Source of the DNA: Cyathus striatus
Taxonomy: Eukaryota > Basidiomycota > Agaricomycetes > Agaricales > Nidulariaceae
DNA: 64,000 nt
Reading direction: 5' to 3'
NCBI GenBank assembly: GCA_025738555.1
Contig: JAOVFP010000015.1
Location: forward strand, 2,170,001-2,234,000
The notes beneath the pieces are model-generated. The model was not told where the DNA came from. It made no database searches and was given only the letters and a program-made list of their open reading frames with translations. A program made the translations under genes and the position numbers. This document shows, piece after piece, positions 59,387-64,000 of the stretch (position 1 is its first letter; every line of letters starts with the position of its first letter).

Positions 59387-59595
59387 GCGGATGTCTTTGG
59401 GGAGAAACTAGGATGCCTTATGCTGAGACGATAGAGTCGGATAGACAGTAGATATCCAGCAACAAAAATAGAAGGAGAGGTTTAGCAGGGCATGGAACAA
59501 TCTTAGGACACCAAAGCATGAGATTAAGAGCTGTAGGAGAATTTGTGCCAGAGTTCGGATCCGAGTCTCAGCATGAGGAGCCGTTAAGGGTGCAG
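59387..59595. repeat. 209-bp segment also present at 1260-2812 (uninterrupted copy)
   Basis: Lies in the shared upstream region of the hydrolase and the ING gene. It retains one copy of the GGCATGGAA target, the paralogous empty site of the MULE-like element at 1370-2695. Confidence 0.8.
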
Positions 59596-59809
59596 GACAG
59601 AAAATATATTGTTGATTTCGGCAGAAAAGACGAGCGATTAGGAGAGACAAGGAGTACGAGAACAAAGATGGGTGATGGTGGTGACGGACTGAGGGTGCTG
59701 GCGGGCCGCTAATGAGCGTGTGAAAGCAAGAAACGGGGGCAGCGAGAGATGCCGGGGCAAAAGAACACAGGACACAATCATCTCTCCCCCAAACCATCAC
59801 CACCACCCC

Positions 59810-61311
59810 ATGCCTGGCTCTGTCATGGTTCCAGCACGACCGCCCACCTCCTCCGACAACCCCCACTCTCCCCTCGACACCGCCTACTCCCTCTCCCTCC
59901 TCTCCGAGTACACACACACCCTCGATGCCCTCCCAAACGACCTCTCTCGCAACTTCGCCGACCTCCGCGAGCTCGACGCCGTCCTCTCGTCCTCCATGTC
60001 CACCATCATCTCCAAAATACGTGAACTCACAAACATGATTGAGGATGGCACAGCCAACAAGCAGGATAGGCTCTGGCTGCTGACTGAGATTGCAGAGGAG
60101 GCTGCGAAGCTCAAGCTCGGCGGAGAGGACAAGATACGCGTGGCCTGCGTCGCCGCAGACAATATGAAAGCACACCAAAGCCACCTGAGGTCCCTCGTCG
60201 AGCATGTTCCCGATTTTGATATGAACCTTCTCAACAGGAGAACCACCTACCCGCATGTCTCGGCCAGATCGTTCATGCCTGTCCATACATTCGAGTCCGG
60301 TAGAAGAAGAAGGGGGCAGGCGGGATCGCTGCTGGTTGCAAACAGCAATTCTACAGAGAGTCCAGCGAAGAGAAAGCGTGTGGCTAAAGATGATGATCTC
60401 GACATTGGCAGGTCACCGAGAAAAGAGCCAGGGCCATCAACATCCCGAGCTCGAAACAACCAGCGGAAAAAGTTCGTTTCTTCCCTTATGCTATGCAACT
60501 ACCTTACTAACCCCCGCTTCAGAGTAGAACGCGTTCCTTCACCCTCTGACTCTCTTGTGTCCGTTACCTCCCACCCCCCCGCCCAACAAACACATCCATC
60601 CGGCTCCCGAGGTTTGTGGTTATATCTATCCACACCTTACTCCGTTAACGCTTTTACACACAGCCTCAGGTGCCAAACGATCCCGAACAACAGCCAACCG
60701 TAACCCCACCCCGCTCACCCAAGATCCCGTCACTTACCCCATCCACCAAGAATACAACGTCCCTGCACCCACACTTCCAGGATCCACCCACCCATCCCTC
60801 GCTCTGCAGTATCAAAACTCCACTGCTGCCTCGTACGATATACATCTCGCAGCACAGGACTGGACACCGCTTCATGCAACACAGCTCGAAGGGCCAGGGA
60901 TGCCTGTGGCAAGAGCAACGTCCATCCACAGCGCCGTGTCAAACATTCCTGCTGTTAACGGGAGCGCGGTCGGTACAGACGGCGCGCCCACCGAGGCAGG
61001 TGATGCGGATGGGGATGGAGACGGCGACGGCGACGATAAGCGATACTGTATCTGTAATGGGGTCAGTTATGGCGAGATGATCGCGTGTGATGACACGCAA
61101 TGTGAGAAGGAATGGGTATGTTTCTTACCTTTTCGTTCTAGATTCCATTATTCACGCGTCTTCTCAGTTCCATTTGAGTTGTATTGGACTCAGTGTGCCA
61201 CCCGAGGGCCGCTGGTTCTGCGACTCGTGTTTGAAGAGAAACAACAAACGCGGAGGACGAGGTGGCAAGCGGAGAGGGGCCGCCAATAGGGCGGGTGCCA
61301 AAAGTGCATAA
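59810..61311 (+). CDS. ING-family PHD-finger protein (histone acetyltransferase/deacetylase subunit)
   Basis: Four exons: 59810-60471, 60523-60611, 60670-61115, 61168-61311. The start is the ATG giving MPGSVMVPARPPTSSDNP; earlier frame is open but lacks an ATG. N-terminal ING helical domain: LSLLSEYTHTLDALPNDLSR (residues about 27-46) to HQSHLRSLVEHVPDFD. Middle: basic Lys/Arg/Ser linker (SPAKRKRVAKDDDLDIGRSP), Pro-rich segment, acidic GDGDGDGDDKR. C-terminal PHD finger: YCICNGVSYGEMIACDD, then EKEWFHLSCIGLSVPPEGRW and FCDSC, a complete Cys4-His-Cys3 set with the Tyr, Asp and Trp that form the H3K4me3 aromatic cage in ING proteins. Ends with a basic tail (KRGGRGGKRR). Family members sit in NuA4 or Rpd3-type nuclear complexes. 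Which ortholog (Yng1, Yng2, Pho23) is not decided. Convergent with FIP1, 306 bp apart. Confidence 0.9.
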
Positions 61312-61617
61312 TCATTATCCATTCCACGTTGACTCAGATGTCCTCCATATATGCATTGCACACCGACTGGGATTTCGTTTGGGATATGGAGGAATCTGCG
61401 CCTCTGCCTATTTGATTGCTGTATTATAATCTCACTTTTCGTTAATTATTAGCTATCTGTCTACCTGTGATGTTTAACCACTAGTGTAATACCTACATTT
61501 CGTTCTTGCTTGGAGCTTTTTATGAACGCAAGAGGAAGTGGGACTCGAGAGTAATATGTCAAAGATCCATGAGGATATATATAAATAGATACAAGTACTA
61601 ATAAGCACAGAAAGTCC

Positions 61618-64000
61618 TCAACGCCTTTTAGAGCTGCGACTGTCATCGAGGCCTGGTGAGCTCCGTCGTTTTCTAACCATCCATGAGGCACACTTAACAC
61701 GAAAGGAGATAATTTCACGCACCGACTTGAACTTCTATCCTCTGGTTCCCCACTAGGTGTCCGTCTCCCGAGATCCTTGCCCCCTCCGCCACCGCCATAA
61801 TCCAATCCATCGACGGCGGGTGCATTCCCGTCCCTATCTTTGTATTTGTTTTGATTTCGAGGGCCGGTGGGCACGTTTGGTGGGAGCGGCGATGCTGGGC
61901 GAACAGGTATGGGCGGACCTGGCGGAAGAGCATTGAGGCTAGGAACAAAAAAGGAAAGTGGGTGATCACGCACCATGACCGCGTCCTCTGCCCATAAATG
62001 CACCCCGCCCGCGCGCCGCAGAGGCAGGCTGCGTCGGTGGCGCTCGTCCACGGAATGGTACAGGCGTACCACGTCCCGCTGCAGCCGGTCCCGAAGGAGG
62101 CATGGAAGGCACAGGAGTAACGCTCTGATGAACTGACGGTGGTGGTCCCACCGGCCCGCCAGAACTAGCACTGGGATTCTCCATAGGAGGCGCCGCACTA
62201 GGATACATCTGTTGACCCATTGCGTTCTGCTCCTACATCGGTAATTTCAGGGGAGAAGAAAGGGAAAAACGAAGCAATGCACATTTGAATCATTCCGTGG
62301 GGAGATCTACGCACTACCAAACACATACCTGCATACTATAATCCGGACCCATGCCCATGTTCATCATGCCCGCTCCCTGGGCAGCATTGCCGAATCCGTC
62401 CTGCATCATCATGCCTGCGCCAACGGGGTCGGGGGTGCCGTTGGTCGGTACGACACCGGCGGCTTGCCCTTGGCCTCCATCCTGCATGGGCATCATTGGT
62501 CCACCCATGCCCATGTCCATACCCATACCCATCATCATATCCATACCCATCATGCCCGGTCCCATCATGCCTGGGTTGGCGGCCGCGCCGTTCATCATGG
62601 CCATGGTGCCCGTCATCACCATTTGCCGGGCTTCTGGAGGGAGATTAGATAGTTGATCTTCAGGCATACCCGCGAAGTTCTGTAGGGACAATTAGCTTGG
62701 GGCTACGCAGATGGACATACTACGCACAATAACGTTTGTCTTGAGTACATTAGCAAGCTCTCCCATATCACGCCTTCGATAACAATATTGCTCCCAAGAA
62801 ATTTCGTCAAAGCCGTAATTAAACCAGTCACTAATATCAGACCCTGGTCTCCGCCATGGTTTGTCTGTCATTGCACCCATATCGACCTCAAATATCGACC
62901 TTCCATCTAGCACCCCCGGGGCTGTCGGATCTATTGCAGGATGTGAAGGAGGCGCAGTGGCAGGAGGAAGCATTGAGCTGTCTATGCCATCGTCAGGTTC
63001 TTGTTGCAGCTGCAATTGTAACGATTGAAGTTGTTGTTGTTGTTGTTGTTGTTGCTGCTGCTGCTGCTGCTGCTGTTGCTGTTGCACTACTGGAGCCTGT
63101 TGTTGAAGTTGGGATGGGGTAGAGGGAGCTTGAGAAGGACCTGCTTGTGGCGTGGGGCTTGTATGAGCTGGTTGCGTTGGTGGCGCACTCGAAGATGGCG
63201 GGTGAACTACTGGCGTTGATGGAACACCCCCGCGTTGCATTGGAGTATACTCTGTTGTTAATGATGGCTGAAGGGCTACATGTGCATTGTGTAAGTAGCA
63301 AATACCAAAATAATATAAAAAAGCCATACCCTTGGGATGTGAGGGAGTAGATGTGCTGGGCACGCGAGCTGTTGGAGGTTTCTGTCTGTACAAACTTCAG
63401 TATGAAGAAAATAGAAAGTAAGGCACTATGGCTAACCGGAAGTCCAACGAACGCGCTTGAGGTTCCATAATGAACTCAATGTCCTATGGAAGTGTTACAT
63501 TACACTGTTGAAGCAATTTCGCAAGACCAACTTACATCTTCCTCCTCGCTGTCATCATCCATAACTGCATCTGGCTCTGGTTCTGCATCTACCTCTACCT
63601 CTACCTCTGCGTCTGCGTCTGCTTCCTCTCCCTCTTCTTCTGGAGCGTTTTCCTCGGTCGGTGTTGCGGTCTCTGTAACACTCGCAGCTTGATCTTCGAG
63701 GTGTGCAACGAGGCCATTTGAGGCTTGGAGCTGGTCCAAAGAGATTCTGGATTCGGAGATTCATATTACACTTCAAGACTTATACAACGATGACTTCGCA
63801 AACTTACGGTTGGGGCACTGAAGAGCAGGACACAAAGAAAGAGAGTCAAAAAATGATAACATTGAAATGTGAGATAAAGACATGACAGGTTGGGGGAAGA
63901 AACGTCGTCGCGCAAAAAGCCAAATATGTCTCCAACAAGTGAACACCTTACCAGTTGGCGGGGGTTTTGGCTTGGGCTCTGAGCCGCCGTACAAGAAATC
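61618..64000 (-). CDS. FIP1: Fip1, polyadenylation factor subunit (5' end beyond window)
   Basis: Ten visible exons (minus): >64000-63952, 63817-63808, 63746-63536, 63483-63437, 63385-63330, 63275-62728, 62679-62329, 62232-61970, 61938-61723, 61672-61618, all in phase. Near the visible start is FLYGGSEPKPKPPP. An acidic region follows (EEEGEEADADAEVEVEVDAE, DDDSEEED), then DIEFIMEPQARSLDF. After a Pro/Ser region and a polyglutamine tract comes the diagnostic Fip1 motif (DKPWRRPGSDISDWFNYGFD, then EISWEQYCYRRRDM). A Met/Gly-rich segment, Pro/Gly/Arg-rich repeats and an Arg/Ser-rich C-terminus (SRKRRSSPGLDDSRSSKRR) complete it. Fip1 tethers poly(A) polymerase to the cleavage and polyadenylation complex in the nucleus; the acidic N-terminus binds the polymerase in yeast. 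One exon is only 10 nt. Confidence 0.93.
63028..63095 (-). repeat. Polyglutamine-coding trinucleotide run in FIP1
   Basis: About 20 consecutive CAA/CAG codons (plus strand TTG/CTG), mixed codons, inside exon 6. Likely length-variable between strains. Confidence 0.9.

Noticed and set aside
59408..60286. 292-codon minus-strand open frame over the ING gene
   Set aside because: It overlaps exon 1 of the ING gene antisense; composition is Leu/Cys/Gly-rich shadow sequence without motifs, and the plus-strand frame has clear family homology.
62351..62656. Plus-strand Met/Ile/Pro frame over FIP1
   Set aside because: Shadow of the Met/Gly-rich FIP1 exon.

Overview
The window looks like a basidiomycete (Agaricomycete-type) fungal chromosome. 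The host genes at the right end carry many short GT-AG introns of about 30-200 nt and encode fungal-type Fip1, an ING/PHD protein and an alpha/beta hydrolase. The rest is nested fungal transposons: chromodomain Ty3/gypsy, Ty1/copia, hAT, pogo, and several foldback elements. There is no rRNA, no convincing functional tRNA and no CRISPR. The species cannot be named from sequence alone.

Layout: 1-883 is a truncated zinc-finger, transposase-like gene running off the left edge. 1370-2695 is a foldback, MULE-like element inside a 209-bp segment that recurs uninterrupted at 59387-59595. 3266-7409 is the 3' half of a minus-strand Ty3/gypsy element (A), with a 754-bp LTR. 7410-11432 is a giant foldback element whose arms are tandem repeats. 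11475-16395 is a nearly intact hAT transposon with an 8-bp target duplication. 16452-23355 is a second gypsy copy (B: gag, protease, RT, RNase H, integrase, chromodomain, 5' LTR), inserted in an older hAT relic (to 24718). 24852-27998 is an orphan retroelement gag split by a hAT MITE. 28285-29870 is a pogo-type transposase relic split by another non-autonomous hAT element. 30256-35099 holds decayed DNA elements and two solo LTRs. 35353-48932 is one Ty1/copia element stretched to 13.6 kb by nested insertions. 48940-51400 is a dead hAT transposase. 51695-55412 is a 3.7-kb non-autonomous hAT-like element carrying solo LTRs. 55425-57668 is a near-perfect palindrome carrying two TA-flanked MITEs. 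From about 57.8 kb to the right edge lies conventional gene space: hydrolase (minus), ING/PHD (plus), FIP1 (minus).

Four features stand out. (1) Both gypsy copies carry a gene on the strand opposite gag-pol, between the chromodomain and the 3' LTR. In copy A it encodes a split Cys-x2-Cys-x6-Cys pair resembling a fungal zinc cluster; both copies retain a following helical tail. (2) Nearly every premature stop I could inspect in the retroelements can be explained as CGA-to-TGA, and the old repeats are almost free of CpG, which suggests cytosine methylation or a RIP-like process. (3) Four independent large palindromes occur in 64 kb. (4) Target-site duplications are preserved for at least nine insertions, so much of the nesting order can be reconstructed.

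Coordinates for genes with introns span first to last coding base; exon boundaries are in the evidence text. Splice sites are by eye from consensus, frame and family resemblance.
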